Below are positions 43,069 to 51,452 of a stretch of DNA of 64,000 nt, one piece after another. Position numbers and translations under genes: made by a program. The stretch is from positions 124,001 through 188,000 of the forward strand of contig CAWBNB010000049.1 of the NCBI GenBank assembly GCA_963789885.1, in the 5' to 3' direction. This stretch comes from DATEDA01 sp963789885 (GTDB lineage Bacteria > Pseudomonadota > Gammaproteobacteria > Burkholderiales > SG8-39). The notes below the pieces were generated by a model. That model had not been told where the DNA came from. It made no database searches and worked only from the letters and a program-made list of their open reading frames with translations. Position 1 is the first letter of the stretch; every line of letters starts with the position of its first letter.

Positions 43069-44597
43069 GCCGGCGCCTCCTTCCGCCCGCCGAGCACGAG
43101 GCAGACCACGCCGAACAGCGCGTAGCCGAGCGCGACGAGCGGCGCCTTGGCCCATCCGAGCGTTTCGCCGTGGATGAAGCCGAAGAACGCGAGCACGGCG
43201 CCCACGAACGCCCAGACCGCCGCGTGCCTCAGCTGCTTGTCGATGATGCACGCCGCCATCGCGCCGAGCACCAGCCCGGCGAGCACCGCGCCGCCGCCGA
43301 GGAGCTGCATGCCGTGGTACACGATGCCGGTGGCGCCGAGCTTGTCCAGGCCGACGGTTGCCGCCGCGGTGCCGACCGCGGCGAGCGCGCTGTCGACCTG
43401 CAGATGCCCCCAGGCGGCGACGTTCGGGACGATGGCGAGCACCACTGCCGGCGCGTGCTCCTTCGGCGACGCCTGGAACGCCTGCGCGCCGATCACCAGC
43501 CCGATGTAAAGCAGGATCGGGAGGATCGCCACTAGCGGCACCACCGCCAGCAGCAGCGCCGTCAGGCCGAGGAAGCACACGGCCGCGATGACGAGGCCGG
43601 TCGCGAGCGAGTAACCGATCCGGCCGCCCACCGCTTTCCAGCCCGGATGACCGATGTACACCGCCGGCGGGAACGGGCTGCCCAGGATCGCGCCCGCGAT
43701 CGCGCCGACGCCGTCCGCGAGCAGGATCTTGCGCAGGTTGTAGTTGTCGCCGGCCGCTGCGGCGCTCTCGACGTTGTTCATCGCCTCGGTGAAGTTGTAG
43801 ATGCCGAGCGGGATCGCGGTGGCGAGGAGCGGCGCGACGTTGGCGAGGCCGGTGAACACCTCCACCGAGGGCAGCGGCAGGTGCAGCCCGAACTGCGCGA
43901 ACGACGCCTGGACGTTCTGCGCCTTCATGTAGTCGCTCCAGCCGAACGCGGTCGCCGCCCAGCCGATCACGATGCCGACGATCACCGCGACGAGGCCGCC
44001 GGGCAGCCCGCCGGGCAGCCGGACGTTCGCGGTCCAGGCGATCAGCACGATCGCGAGCGAGACGAACGCGATCCACGGCACTTCCCACATCTGGAACGCC
44101 GGCCGCAGCGAAATGAACGCGATCGAGATGCCGGCGAGCGTGCCGAGCATCGCCGCGCGCGGCGTGTGGGCGCGGATCCACGGGCCGACGAACGCGCCGA
44201 GGAGCACGATCACGCCGATGATGAAGCACCACGCGAGACCCGCCTGCCAGGCGAGTCTCGCGTCCTTCGTCGAGAGGTACACCGGCAGCATGACCACGAA
44301 CACGACGATGAACATGTGCGGCACGCTCGGGCCGTACGGCATCGCGGTGACATCGGCGCGGCCTTCCTTCTTCGCGAGCTGGTTGGCGAGGTAGGCGTAG
44401 TACAGGTTCCCGAGCGGCAGCGCGATGCCGAGCGCCGGCAGGATGCGTCCGAAGACGATGTCCTCCGGCAGGTTGACCACGCCGAGGCACAGACCCGTCA
44501 GCACGATCACGTTGAGAAGGACGTTCGTGAACAGCCCGAAGAAGCCGTTCCAGTCTCCAGGCACCCACCATCGCACCGCCGCCGTACCGTTCGTCAT
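43065..44597 (-). CDS. NCS2-type xanthine/uracil permease-like transporter
   Basis: The 510-residue membrane protein has about 12-14 hydrophobic segments. VTAMPYGPSVPHMFIVVFV, FNFTEAMNNVESAAAAGDNYN (NFTEAMNNVES resembles the substrate motif of NCS2/AzgA carriers) and PFPPAVYIGHPGWKAVGGRIGYS are seen. It probably imports a nucleobase, ureide or related compound with protons. The ATG at 44597 follows GGGGG; the upstream open frame has no membrane sequence. It starts 23 nt after the stop of the cysteine hydrolase gene, suggesting import followed by hydrolysis. Confidence 0.8.
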   Translation of the reverse strand: MTNGTAAVRWWVPGDWNGFFGLFTNVLLNVIVLTGLCLGVVNLPEDIVFGRILPALGIALPLGNLYYAYLANQLAKKEGRADVTAMPYGPSVPHMFIVVFVVMLPVYLSTKDARLAWQAGLAWCFIIGVIVLLGAFVGPWIRAHTPRAAMLGTLAGISIAFISLRPAFQMWEVPWIAFVSLAIVLIAWTANVRLPGGLPGGLVAVIVGIVIGWAATAFGWSDYMKAQNVQASFAQFGLHLPLPSVEVFTGLANVAPLLATAIPLGIYNFTEAMNNVESAAAAGDNYNLRKILLADGVGAIAGAILGSPFPPAVYIGHPGWKAVGGRIGYSLATGLVIAAVCFLGLTALLLAVVPLVAILPILLYIGLVIGAQAFQASPKEHAPAVVLAIVPNVAAWGHLQVDSALAAVGTAAATVGLDKLGATGIVYHGMQLLGGGAVLAGLVLGAMAACIIDKQLRHAAVWAFVGAVLAFFGFIHGETLGWAKAPLVALGYALFGVVCLVLGGRKEAPA

Positions 44598-44620
44598 GTT
44601 GCCCCCTGAGGTTGTTGTCG

Positions 44621-45289
44621 CTACGCCTTGTCCAGCGCTTGCAGGAATCGCCCGGAGTCGCTCACCCAGCCGAAGATGCCGCCCTGCGCCTTGATCATCG
44701 CGAGGGCGGCGGTCTGGAACTCCGGGAAATACGACCCGACGCAGTCCTCGAGCACGAGGCAGTCGTAGCCGCGGTCGTTCGCTTCGCGCACCGTGGTGTT
44801 GACGCACACCTCGGTCGTGACGCCGCACACGACGAGCTGTCGGATGCCGCGGTTCTGCAGCATCGAGCCGAGGTCGGTGGCGTAGAAGGCGCCCTTGCCG
44901 GGCTTGTCGACGACCGGCTCGCCGGGCGCGGGCTTGAGCTCGTCGATGATGTCGTGGCCGTACTCGCCGCGGACGAGGATGCGCCCCATCGGCCCGGCGT
45001 CGCCGATCCCGGTCTTGAGGCGCCCGCGCAGCTTCTTCGCCTCCGGCAGGTCGGCGAGGTCGGGGCGGTGCCCTTCGCGCGTGTGGATGACGAGCAGCCC
45101 GCGCTTTCGTGCCGCGTCCAGCACCCGCTTCGTCGGTGCGATCGCCTTGCGGAGGAGCGAAACGTCGTTGCCGAGCGCCTCGCCGAACCCCCCGGGGTCG
45201 ACGAAGTCGCGCTGCATGTCGATGATCACGAGCGCGCAGGACCGCGGCTCGAACGCGAACTCGTAGGGTTCTGCCTGGACTGTCGCCAT
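44621..45289 (-). CDS. Isochorismatase-family cysteine hydrolase, biuret-hydrolase-like
   Basis: The 222-residue protein has the catalytic Asp in LVIIDMQRDFVDPGGFGEAL, the Lys in VVDKPGKGAFYATDL and the Cys in VCGVTTEVCVNTTVREANDRGYDC (about residue 168). The stretch HTREGHRPDLADLPEAKKLR closely resembles rhizobial biuret hydrolase. The family cleaves C-N bonds of ureides such as biuret or ureidoacrylate. GGAGGCGCC precedes the ATG at 45289. It is upstream of an NCS2-type permease in the same orientation, so a ureide-like substrate is likely. Confidence 0.8.
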   Translation of the reverse strand: MATVQAEPYEFAFEPRSCALVIIDMQRDFVDPGGFGEALGNDVSLLRKAIAPTKRVLDAARKRGLLVIHTREGHRPDLADLPEAKKLRGRLKTGIGDAGPMGRILVRGEYGHDIIDELKPAPGEPVVDKPGKGAFYATDLGSMLQNRGIRQLVVCGVTTEVCVNTTVREANDRGYDCLVLEDCVGSYFPEFQTAALAMIKAQGGIFGWVSDSGRFLQALDKA

Positions 45290-45398
45290 CGGCGCCTCCG
45301 TCTTGGGCGCCACCTACGATACGCCGGAGCCGCGCCGCGGCAAAGCGCTGCGTGGCGCAGCGCGAGCTCGCCCCGGTGCGGTGCGCTCGGGCCCGTTC

Positions 45399-46217
45399 CT
45401 AGTGCAAGCCGCGCTCGAGCTCGCGCCGGAAGCGCGGCATGTATCCAAGCCCGGCGATCGCCCGCGAGCCGTACCACGAGGTCATCTCGCCGTCGACGAG
45501 CGCGATGCGCTTGCCCGCGAGCGCCGGCATCGCCGCGAGCTCGGCGACGTGACGCTCGCGGAACATGTACGGCTCGCTCGAGGCGAGGACGACGTCGACG
45601 CCGGCGAGCGAGTCTTCGTCGAGGGCGATTTGCGGGTAGCGCGCCGTCGCGCGTTCGGGCACGGTCTCCCAGTTCACCAACGCGAGCGTGCGGGCGATGT
45701 AGGTATCGCGCGACACGGTCATCCACGGATCGCGCCAGATGAGATAGAGCACGCGCTGCGGCGCGAAGCCGGCGGCGGCGCGCTCTGCGGCGGCAAAGGC
45801 GGCCTCGAACCGCGCGCAGAGCCGCTCGGCTTCCTGCTCCCGCCCGAAGATCCCGCCGATCAGCCGGTAGAGCGCGAGGTTGTCGCGCGGGGCGAGCGGG
45901 TGCGTCACGATCACGTGCGGCACGAACCGGCCGATCGCCTCGACCGTTTCCCTGCGGTTCTCGTCGACGTTGACGATAACGTGCGTCGCGGCGAGCGAAT
46001 GCAATGCGTCGAGGTCGACGTCCTTGGTGCCGCCGACTTTCGGGATCGCCTTCACCGCCTCGCGGGGGTGGATGCAGAAGCCGGTCCGCCCCACGAGCTG
46101 CGGGGCGAGCCCGAGGTCGCAGACGAGCTCGGTGATGCTCGGGACGAGGCAGACGATGCGCGCGTCGCCGCCGGCGCGCGCGTGCTCGATGCCGGCCGCG
46201 TCGATGAGTCCGGTCAG
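45399..46217 (-). CDS. BtuF-like cobalamin/helical-backbone periplasmic-binding-fold protein
   Basis: The protein (272 residues if started at 46217) has VCLVPSITELVCDLGLAPQLVGRTGFCIHP (about residues 20-49), then VGGTKDVDLDALHSLAATHVIVNVDENRRE and LASSEPYMFRERHVAELAAMP. This matches the BtuF-like binding proteins of Burkholderiales, which often lack an export signal. No ATG, GTG or TTG is available near its beginning: a CTG overlapping the SDR stop (CTGA) is the best candidate. It is coupled to the SDR gene. Cobalamin binding is by family only. Confidence 0.75.
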   Translation of the reverse strand: MTGLIDAAGIEHARAGGDARIVCLVPSITELVCDLGLAPQLVGRTGFCIHPREAVKAIPKVGGTKDVDLDALHSLAATHVIVNVDENRRETVEAIGRFVPHVIVTHPLAPRDNLALYRLIGGIFGREQEAERLCARFEAAFAAAERAAAGFAPQRVLYLIWRDPWMTVSRDTYIARTLALVNWETVPERATARYPQIALDEDSLAGVDVVLASSEPYMFRERHVAELAAMPALAGKRIALVDGEMTSWYGSRAIAGLGYMPRFRRELERGLH

Positions 46218-46981
46218 AGCGGGAGGTTCCGCGGCTTGCGCGGCCCGCGCGCCGCGAGGGCGTCGTACAGACAGTTCGGGAGCGCGCGCCACACGCGGCC
46301 GGCGAGCGCCATCTGCCACGGGATGACCACGAACGACCGCCGCGCCTCCATCGCGCGGGCGATCCGCCGGGCGCCCTCGTCGGCGTCGAGCAGGAACGGC
46401 ATGCGGTAGCGGTTGACGCGCGTCATCGGCGTATCGATGTAGCCGGGGCACACCGTCACGACCGCCACGCCCGAGCCGGCGAGCTCGACGCGCAGGCTCT
46501 CGAGCCAGGCGATCGCGGCCGCCTTAGACCCCGAGTAGGCGCCCGCCCCGGGCAGCCCGCGGAACCCGGCAACGCTGGCGATGCCGGCGAGGATCCCGCC
46601 GCCGCGTTCGCGCATCGGTGCGACGAACGGCGCGAGCGTGGCGGCGAGCCCGACGACGTTGGTGCGGAGCATCCGCTCGAGGACCGGCAGATCCTCCGGC
46701 TCCGAGCCGAGCGTGCCGGCCGAAACGCCGGCGTTCGCGACGACGATCCCGGGGACGCCGTACCGGGCGATGAAGTCCGCCGCGGCTTCCCGCATCGCCG
46801 CGTGGTCGGCTACGTCGGCGGCGTAGGTGACCGTCGTCGTCGCGAGCCGCCCGGCGAGTGCGGAGAGGGTGTCGGCGCGGCGTGCGACGAGCCCGAGCGT
46901 CGCGCCGGTGGCGGCGTAGTGCGCGGCCAGCGCAGCGCCGATGCCGCTCGACGCACCGGTGATGAAGACGCCCCCCGGCAC
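46214..46981 (-). CDS. Short-chain dehydrogenase/reductase
   Basis: The 255-residue SDR has the NAD(P) motif VFITGASSGIGAALAAHYAATG (residues about 5-26), VVANAGVSAGTL, a catalytic Ser in AGIASVAGFRGLPGAGAYSGSKAAAIAWL with the Tyr/Lys pair YSGSK, and PGYIDTPMTRVNRY. It reduces or oxidises an unknown carbonyl. An SDR gene next to dsbA and argS is a common betaproteobacterial arrangement. It overlaps the BtuF-like start by 4 nt. Confidence 0.9.
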   Translation of the reverse strand: MPGGVFITGASSGIGAALAAHYAATGATLGLVARRADTLSALAGRLATTTVTYAADVADHAAMREAAADFIARYGVPGIVVANAGVSAGTLGSEPEDLPVLERMLRTNVVGLAATLAPFVAPMRERGGGILAGIASVAGFRGLPGAGAYSGSKAAAIAWLESLRVELAGSGVAVVTVCPGYIDTPMTRVNRYRMPFLLDADEGARRIARAMEARRSFVVIPWQMALAGRVWRALPNCLYDALAARGPRKPRNLPL

Positions 46982-47010
46982 GGTTTGTATTCGCCCTCCC
47001 TCACCCCTGG

Positions 47011-47034
47011 CCCCTCTCCACCAGGGGAGAGGGG
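47011..47034. repeat. REP-like GC-rich hairpin
   Basis: CCCCTCTCC and GGAGAGGGG flank a 6-nt loop in the 103-nt gap between dsbA and the SDR gene, preceded by CCCTCCCTCACCCCTGG. The whole block has the look of the short CCCTCACCCC-type intergenic repeats that are scattered in many proteobacterial genomes. It may also weaken read-through from dsbA. Confidence 0.5.
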
Positions 47035-47084
47035 AAGGTCGCGCCCGGCAGCGCGTTCCGCGCCGCCGAACCGACTGGAATCCC

Positions 47085-47756
47085 CTACTTCTTCTTCGCC
47101 GACGCGGCGGAGGAGGCGGGCGGCGTCGCGGCGGCGAGCTCCTTGCGCGAGCGGTCGATCATCGAGCTCGCGATCGCGAGCATCCGCTCTTCGGAGCCGC
47201 CCGCACCGGCGCCGATGACGTACTGGCCGTTCACCATCAGCGCCGGTACGCCGTCGATCTTCGAACCCTGGACGAGGGCCGTCGCGCGCTTGAGCCGGCC
47301 CTCGACCGCGAACGACTTGAGCGTCGCGGAGAACTTCGCGACGTCCACGCCCTTCCCCTGCAGCCACTCGGTCAGCTGGCGCTCGTCGGTGATGCGCAGG
47401 CGGTCCTTGTGGATCGCATCGAGCAGCGGACGGTGCAGCTTGTCGAGGAGCCCCATCGCCTCGAGCGTGTAGAACACGCGCGCCGAGATGGTCCAGCGGT
47501 CGTTGAATGTCGCGGGGACGCGGCGGAACTCGACGTCGCTCGGGAGCTTCTTGACCCAGGCCTCGAGATACGGCTCGAGCGCGTAGCAGTGCGGGCACTC
47601 GTACCAGAAGAACTCGACCACCTCGACCTTGCCCTTCGAGTCGGTCGCGAGCGGCGGGTTGAGCTCGACGACGCCCGGCGGCGGCTGGGCCGCCGCCGGG
47701 GCAAGGGCGAGGACGGTCGAGGCGAACGCGGCGGCGGCGAGAAAGCGTCGGATCAT
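47085..47756 (-). CDS. dsbA: Thiol:disulfide interchange protein DsbA
   Basis: The 223-residue protein has a signal peptide (IRRFLAAAAFASTVLALAPAAAQ) and the DsbA active site FFWYECPHCYALEPYLEAW with CPHC at about residues 54-57. The cis-Pro loop is KIDGVPALMVNGQYVIGAG. It oxidises cysteines of proteins in the periplasm. The C-terminus is a low-complexity Ala/Ser/Lys tail. It lies 19 nt downstream of the SPOR-protein gene, as in other betaproteobacteria. Confidence 0.93.
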   Translation of the reverse strand: MIRRFLAAAAFASTVLALAPAAAQPPPGVVELNPPLATDSKGKVEVVEFFWYECPHCYALEPYLEAWVKKLPSDVEFRRVPATFNDRWTISARVFYTLEAMGLLDKLHRPLLDAIHKDRLRITDERQLTEWLQGKGVDVAKFSATLKSFAVEGRLKRATALVQGSKIDGVPALMVNGQYVIGAGAGGSEERMLAIASSMIDRSRKELAAATPPASSAASAKKK

Positions 47757-47775
47757 GAAGGCTCCGTGGCAGGGG

Positions 47776-48363
47776 TCAATTCTTGATTCTGACCAGCGCG
47801 GCGTCGATTCCGTTCTGGGCGAGCGTCGCGCGAACGCGATTTATTTCATCCAGCTGGGTGTACGGGCCGAGCCGGACGCGGTACCAGATGCCCTTGTCGG
47901 GCAGGTTCGCCGGCTCGACGCTCGCCACCAGCCCGGCGAGCGCGAGCCGCGCTTTCAGGTTGTCGGCGTCGGCCGGGTTCTGGAACGCGCCGGCCTGGAC
48001 GAAGTAGAGGTCCCTCGGGGCGCCCGACTTGTCGGGGGCCTTCGCCGCGGCGCGCAGCTCCTTCTCGGTGACCGGCACTTCCTGCCCGGGCAGGATCTTG
48101 TAGAAGTCGAACCGCGGCTTCGATGCGTCGCCCGCCTTCGCGTCGGCGCTGCGCGCGGTCTCGGCGAGCGCGCGGTCGGCCTGCGGCGGCGTGGCGCGCG
48201 CCTTGTCGGCGCGGGTGACGAAGGGCACCGGCGCGTTCGTCATGTAGAGCGCGAGGCCGGCCGCGAGCGCGAGCCCGAGGACGAGGCCGATGAAGATCCC
48301 GATGAGGGTGCCGCCCGAGGGCTTGCGCTTCGTTTCGCGCGCCCGGGGCTTGTAGTCCCTCAT
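47776..48363 (-). CDS. SPOR domain protein (FtsN-like)
   Basis: The 195-residue protein has a short basic cytoplasmic part (RDYKPRARETKRKPSG), a single membrane helix (LIGIFIGLVLGLALAAGLALYM) and a C-terminal SPOR domain (YFVQAGAFQNPADADNLKARLALAGL to VRLGPYTQLDEINRVRATLA). SPOR domains bind denuded septal peptidoglycan, so this is a likely division protein of the FtsN type. It is placed 19 nt after argS and before dsbA, the usual betaproteobacterial order. Confidence 0.88.
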   Translation of the reverse strand: MRDYKPRARETKRKPSGGTLIGIFIGLVLGLALAAGLALYMTNAPVPFVTRADKARATPPQADRALAETARSADAKAGDASKPRFDFYKILPGQEVPVTEKELRAAAKAPDKSGAPRDLYFVQAGAFQNPADADNLKARLALAGLVASVEPANLPDKGIWYRVRLGPYTQLDEINRVRATLAQNGIDAALVRIKN

Positions 48364-48382
48364 TCCGGCACGATCGAGTGGT

Positions 48383-50035
48383 TCACATTCGCTCCGGCGC
48401 GCTCACCCCAAGCAGACCGAGTCCGTTCGCGATCACCTGCCGGACCGCCGCCGAAAGCGCGAGCCGGGTATGGCGAACCGTCTCCTCGGGGACGAGCACG
48501 CGGACCGAATTATAGTAACTGTGGAACTCGCCGGCCAATTCACGCAGGTAGAAGGCGACCTGGTGCGGCGCGAGCTCGTCCGCCGCCGCGGCGAGCACGT
48601 CGGGAAAGTCGCCGAGGCTCGCGGCGAGCGCGAGCTCCCGCGGATCGGCGAGCGGCGCGAGATCGACCGCCGCGAGCGATACCGCGCCCGGCTCGCCCGG
48701 ATGCGCGGCCTCCCACTGCTCGAACATCCGGCAGACGCGCGCGTGCGCGTACTGCACGTAGTAGACGGGATTCTCCTCCGACTGCGACTTCGCCAGGTCG
48801 ACGTCGAACACGAACTCGGTGTCGGCGCGCCGCGAGACGAGGAAGAAGCGCACCGCGTCGCGGCCCACTTCGTCGATGAGATCGCGCAAGGTGACGTAGG
48901 TTCCCGCGCGCTTGGAGATCTTCACCTCCGCGCCGCCCTTCATCACGGTGACCATCTTGTGCAGCACGTAGTCGGGATAGCCGGCGGGGATGCCCAGGTC
49001 CGCGGCCTGCAGACCGACCCGCACCCGCGTCACCGTGCTGTGATGGTCCATGCCCTGGACGTTGATCACCTTCTCGAAGCCGCGCTCCCACTTGGTGATG
49101 TGGTAGGCGACGTCGGGCACGAAGTAGGTGTAGCCGCCGTCCGACTTCCGCATCACGCGGTCCTTGTCGTCGCCGTAGTCGGTCGTGCGCAGCCACAGCG
49201 CGCCGTCGTGCTCGTAGGTCTTCCCCGAGGCCGCGAGGCGCTTCACCGTCGCGTCCACGCGGCCGTCGGTGTAGAGCGAGCTCTCGAGGTAGTAGTTGTC
49301 GAACTTCACCCCGAACGCGCGGAGGTCCTCGTCCTGCTCCCGGCGGAGCGCCGCGACCGCGAACTTGCGGATCTTCTCGATGTCGCCGAGGTCGTGACCG
49401 ACCTCGTCGAGGTAGCGTTGGGCGATCTCGCGGATGTACTCGCCGCGGTAGCCGTCCTCGGGGAAGGTATGCGACTCGCCCAGGATCTCCTGCGCGCGGG
49501 CGCGCACCGAGACCGCGAGGTTCTCGATCTGCTGGCCGGCGTCGTTGTAGTAGAACTCGCGCGTCACCCGGGAGCCCTGCGATTCGAGCAGGCTCGCGAT
49601 CGCGTCGCCGAGGGCGGCCTGACGGCCGTGGCCGACGTGCAGCGGCCCGGTGGGATTCGCCGAGACGAACTCCACCATCACGCTGCGTTCGTGGCCGCGG
49701 TCGGCGCGGCCGTACGCGCTGCCGGCCTCGAGCACCGCGCGCACGATCGCCTGCTTGGCGGCGGGCTTGAGGCGGAAGTTGATGAAGCCCGGGCCGGCGA
49801 TCTCGGGGGCTTCCGTCAAATCCGAGGCCGGGAGTGCCGCGACGATTTCCTCGGCGATCTTGCGCGGCGGCCTCTTGAGGGTCTTGGAGAGTTGCAGCGC
49901 GACGGTGGTGGCGTAGTCCCCGTGGCTGGGATCGCGCGGCCGTTCGAACGTGAGGTCTACCCCGGACGCGGGCCCCACCTGGGCGACTGCCGGGCTGACG
50001 AACTTGAAGAGGCGAGCTCGGGTTTCGGCGGACAT
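48383..50035 (-). CDS. argS: Arginyl-tRNA synthetase
   Basis: The 550-residue class I synthetase has the HIGH motif NPTGPLHVGHGRQAALGDA (residues about 118-136) and a degenerate KMSKS region KISKRAGTYVTLRDL, where Ser-Lys-Arg replaces the canonical motif as often in ArgRS. The N-terminal Add-1 domain and the DALR anticodon domain (YYVQYAHARVCRMFEQW; RLALSAAVRQVIANGLGLLG) are complete. It charges tRNA-Arg. Its start lies directly beside a strong inverted repeat (50040-50095) that carries a -10-like TAGAAT in the loop. Confidence 0.95.
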   Translation of the reverse strand: MSAETRARLFKFVSPAVAQVGPASGVDLTFERPRDPSHGDYATTVALQLSKTLKRPPRKIAEEIVAALPASDLTEAPEIAGPGFINFRLKPAAKQAIVRAVLEAGSAYGRADRGHERSVMVEFVSANPTGPLHVGHGRQAALGDAIASLLESQGSRVTREFYYNDAGQQIENLAVSVRARAQEILGESHTFPEDGYRGEYIREIAQRYLDEVGHDLGDIEKIRKFAVAALRREQDEDLRAFGVKFDNYYLESSLYTDGRVDATVKRLAASGKTYEHDGALWLRTTDYGDDKDRVMRKSDGGYTYFVPDVAYHITKWERGFEKVINVQGMDHHSTVTRVRVGLQAADLGIPAGYPDYVLHKMVTVMKGGAEVKISKRAGTYVTLRDLIDEVGRDAVRFFLVSRRADTEFVFDVDLAKSQSEENPVYYVQYAHARVCRMFEQWEAAHPGEPGAVSLAAVDLAPLADPRELALAASLGDFPDVLAAAADELAPHQVAFYLRELAGEFHSYYNSVRVLVPEETVRHTRLALSAAVRQVIANGLGLLGVSAPERM

Positions 50036-50039
50036 TGCC

Positions 50040-50095
50040 GTGCGAGGGCAGCAAGGCCGCGAATTCTACCCGACGCGGTCTTGCTGCCCTCGCAC
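50040..50095 (-). promoter_or_regulatory. Inverted repeat around the argS promoter
   Basis: GTGCGAGGGCAGCAAG (read from 50095 on the minus strand) has its exact 16-nt reverse complement ending at 50040. After one mismatch, five more pairs follow (CCGCG/CGCGG), leaving a 12-nt loop TCGGGTAGAATT. TAGAAT in the loop resembles a -10 element; the downstream arm would be the leader ending 4 nt before the argS ATG at 50035. Confidence 0.6.
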
Positions 50096-50108
50096 TGGCG
50101 TGACTTCA

Positions 50109-50129
50109 CGGGGAGGCGACGCCTCCCCG
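50109..50129 (-). terminator. Hairpin downstream of bactofilin gene
   Basis: CGGGGAGGC and GCCTCCCCG form a 9-bp stem with a GAC loop, about 19 nt after the stop of the bactofilin gene. There is no T-run after it, so it is a weak candidate for intrinsic termination between bactofilin and argS. Confidence 0.4.
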
Positions 50130-50147
50130 GCCCTGCAGCCTGCCGGA

Positions 50148-50702
50148 CTAGTGGCTCGCGGCCTGGATCGCGGACTTGGGCGCAGAGAGCACCGTCGCCG
50201 GCTTCACGTCGGTGATCGTCCCGACGTCGCCGCTCAGCTCCCCGCCTTCCTCGATCACGATCTTGCCGTAGTGGATCTTCCCGGTCACCTTCCCGCCCGG
50301 GTGGATGATCAGCTGCTTCCGCGCGGTCATCTCGCCTTCGAACCGGCCGCGGATCTCGGCGACGTCGACGCCGACGGTGCCGTGGAACGAGCCGCTCTCG
50401 GAGATCTGGATCACGCGCGCGTCCATCGACGCTTCGACGCGACCCTCGACGACCAGCGTGTCGCAGTCGGTGATCTCGGCGCCCTTCAGCTTGATGTCGG
50501 GCCCGACCGTGAGGCGACTGCCCTTGATCTCCTCTGTCTTGGGCTTGACGGCTTCGGCTTTCGGCGCCTCGGGTGCGGGCGCCGGCGCCGGCGCCGGATC
50601 GCTCCGTGGGCTCTCTGCCGGGACCGGCGTCGCGGGCTCGAGGCCGCGCGAGTCGCGGCGATAGCGGTCGTTCTGTCCGAACAGTCCGGGCTTGTTGAGC
50701 AT
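50148..50702 (-). CDS. Bactofilin (polymer-forming cytoskeletal protein)
   Basis: The 184-residue protein has a proline/alanine-rich N-terminus (APAPAPAPEAPKAEAVKP) and a central bactofilin domain (KGSRLTVGPDIKLKGAEITDCDTLVVEGRVEA through TARKQLIIHPGGKVTGKIHYGKIVIEEGGELSG) with the regular glycine/valine beta-helix repeat. Bactofilins form filaments at the membrane that shape cells or position enzymes. GGAGGAGTC is an excellent ribosome site for the ATG at 50702. Confidence 0.9.
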   Translation of the reverse strand: MLNKPGLFGQNDRYRRDSRGLEPATPVPAESPRSDPAPAPAPAPEAPKAEAVKPKTEEIKGSRLTVGPDIKLKGAEITDCDTLVVEGRVEASMDARVIQISESGSFHGTVGVDVAEIRGRFEGEMTARKQLIIHPGGKVTGKIHYGKIVIEEGGELSGDVGTITDVKPATVLSAPKSAIQAASH

Positions 50703-50857
50703 GACTCCTCCTTGGAGCGGTGAGTGTACAACGAACGTGTCCGCGAGCAAGGCATGTGCCCGGTACGTTGTGCCCCACGGCTCCGGGCGAGCTGTCACCA
50801 ATGGACGACATGAGCCCCTCTCGTGTTTGCCAACCCGCTGTTTCGGAGGCAAACTTC

Positions 50858-51430
50858 ATGTCGGTCTTGACACGACATCGAGGCTCGTTTTCAGTCGCTT
50901 TTTCCACGTCCGCAGCGAACATGCTTCCCGCTAACATCACCCTGCGCCTTGCCACGCTCGCCGACTCGGCCGAGATCGCCGGGCTCTCCCGCGAGCTGAT
51001 CGAGACCGGACTCGGCTGGAGCTGGACGCGCGCGCGCGTCGCCCGCAACATCGCATCGAGCTCGACCACGACGCTCGTCGCGTGCGACGGCGAGCGCCTG
51101 ATCGGCTTTGCGATCATGTATTTCGGCGACGAGCACGCGCACCTCAACCTGCTCGCGGTGCGGCCTGCGTATCAGCGCTCGGGCGTCGGGCGGCACCTGG
51201 TCGGGTGGCTGGAAGCGTCGGCACTCGCCGCCGGCATCGGCGCGATCCGCCTCGAGCTGCGCGCCTCGAATCGCGGGGGGCGGCGGTTCTACGAGCGCCT
51301 CGGCTTCGCCGAGATCGGCCGCGTCCCCGAGTACTACGGCGGCGTGGAGACCGCGGTCCGCATGGCGCGCGACATCCGGCGGGGCCACAACGTGCCGGTT
51401 CCCGACTGGCGGCGGCTGCTCCGCGGCTGA
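50858..51430 (+). CDS. GNAT family N-acetyltransferase
   Basis: The 190-residue protein has a GNAT fold: ITLRLATLADSAEIAGLSREL, AHLNLLAVRPAYQRSGVGRHLVGWLEASAL (acetyl-CoA pyrophosphate loop QRSGVG) and NRGGRRFYERLGFAEIGRVPEYY. It resembles RimI-like enzymes. GGAGG lies 8 nt before the ATG at 50858, which decides this start; a later ATG at 50921 would remove only a 21-residue leader. TTGACA at 50867-50872 lies inside the gene and has no good -10. It precedes a 2OG dioxygenase gene by 22 nt. Confidence 0.85.
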   Translation: MSVLTRHRGSFSVAFSTSAANMLPANITLRLATLADSAEIAGLSRELIETGLGWSWTRARVARNIASSSTTTLVACDGERLIGFAIMYFGDEHAHLNLLAVRPAYQRSGVGRHLVGWLEASALAAGIGAIRLELRASNRGGRRFYERLGFAEIGRVPEYYGGVETAVRMARDIRRGHNVPVPDWRRLLRG

Positions 51431-51452
51431 CGCGCTCGGGCGCCGTCCCGGC

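Noticed and set aside
50867..50895. TTGACA as -35 of the GNAT gene
   Set aside because: The hexamer is perfect but lies inside the gene when the ribosome-site-supported start is used, and the hexamer 17 nt downstream is not a -10.
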